From: a virus
Direction: 5' to 3' (one strand)
Virus record (IMG/VR): IMGVR_UViG_3300042478_000972
Span: 1 to 24,871 of that record
Length of the DNA: 24,871 nt
In this document: positions 24,589 to 24,871 of the stretch, in pieces
Layout: the number at the start of each line of letters is the position of its first letter
Position numbering within the stretch: position 1 is the stretch's first letter
The notes under the pieces: generated by a model
The model's input: only the letters and a program-made list of their open reading frames with translations
What the model was told of the DNA's origin: nothing
The model's database searches: none
Position numbers and translations under genes: made by a program

Positions 24589-24871
24589 ATGTCTAACGAC
24601 TTAAAATGGATGCTGTCATCAGATCAGCAATTTCCATATCAAGATGATAAAATGATCGAGCTTTGGTTTAAGGTTATGAAATGGTTCAAGCCAGATGTCG
24701 TAGACTATCTTGGCGACACAGATGATCAGGCTTGCTATAGTAGGTTTACAGAAGGAAAGCCAACAGAGTTTTTAAAGGCATACAAGAATGACGACGTAAC
24801 AAATGATTTAGAGTTAATGCTAAAAGACATGAAGTTTGAGGCAAGTGGTGCCCGTGAATTTTATGAAAGAA
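24589..24871 (+). CDS. Metallophosphoesterase, N-terminal part (cut by window end)
   Basis: ATG at 24589 has AAGGA six bases upstream and the frame is open to the last base (94 residues). The start WMLSSDQQFPYQDDKMIELW has D12-x-Q14 in place of the usual D-x-H, as in many phage calcineurin-like phosphoesterases. It is followed by a helix and then DVVDYLGDTDDQ, the G-D-x-x-D motif (G42, D43, D46) that binds the second metal. The GNHD and downstream His motifs would lie beyond the window. Such enzymes act as nucleases or phosphodiesterases; substrate unknown. It is separated from the tail genes by promoter, palindrome and terminator, so it probably begins a differently timed transcription unit. 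Confidence 0.72.
   Translation, partial: MSNDLKWMLSSDQQFPYQDDKMIELWFKVMKWFKPDVVDYLGDTDDQACYSRFTEGKPTEFLKAYKNDDVTNDLELMLKDMKFEASGAREFYER

Overview
The window is a single-direction (all + strand) structural module of a long-tailed siphovirus-type phage or prophage. No integrase, tRNA, rRNA, insertion sequence or CRISPR array is visible. The DNA is AT-rich by eye. The major capsid, adaptor, frameshifted tail chaperone and tape-measure genes, and the order they lie in, resemble large actinobacteriophages. Together with extended -10 promoters and some starts lacking a Shine-Dalgarno (SD), this suggests an AT-rich actinobacterial host (for example a freshwater lineage). That host call is inference, not something the sequence proves.

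Layout. Bases 1-654 hold the 3' end of a frame open from base 1, apparently a capsid protease or portal-region protein running into a coiled-coil scaffold; an internal GTG at 133 with a strong SD suggests a nested scaffold. Then come the HK97-type major capsid protein (676-1722), a terminator abutting a promoter (1748-1803), and the neck genes: a SAP-like small protein, head-tail adaptor, head-closure protein, a neck/tail-completion candidate and a tail-terminator candidate (1831-4942). A promoter and ~70-nt leader precede the major tail protein (5049-5795), which again ends in a terminator abutting a promoter (5816-5874). Next are the tail assembly chaperones, joined by a -1 frameshift at CCCAAAC (6191-6197), and a 2093-residue tape measure (6570-12851) that predicts a tail of roughly 300 nm.

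Tail tip and fibres follow: a distal-tail-type protein, a 1219-residue hub protein with Fn3-like and LamG-like regions, and four adhesin-like proteins rich in Ig/Fn3-type beta domains (16993-23406). The last of these begins with three tandem 14-residue repeats and carries an InlB/Listeria-Bacteroides-type repeat. Four small genes (23418-24503) follow, three of them behind their own near-consensus promoter. A final consensus promoter with an operator-like palindrome, then a terminator hairpin, precedes a truncated metallophosphoesterase gene (24589 to the end), which probably starts the next, non-structural region.

How it works together: capsid and major tail protein, needed in hundreds of copies, use CGY arginine codons and are each closed by a terminator, with fresh promoters restarting lower-level transcription of the neck, chaperone and tape-measure genes. 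The system is mostly conventional. The most noteworthy parts are the terminator-promoter junctions, the probable nested scaffold, the frameshift, a probable leaderless fibre transcript, and the small highly expressed gene pair near 23.7-24.1 kb.
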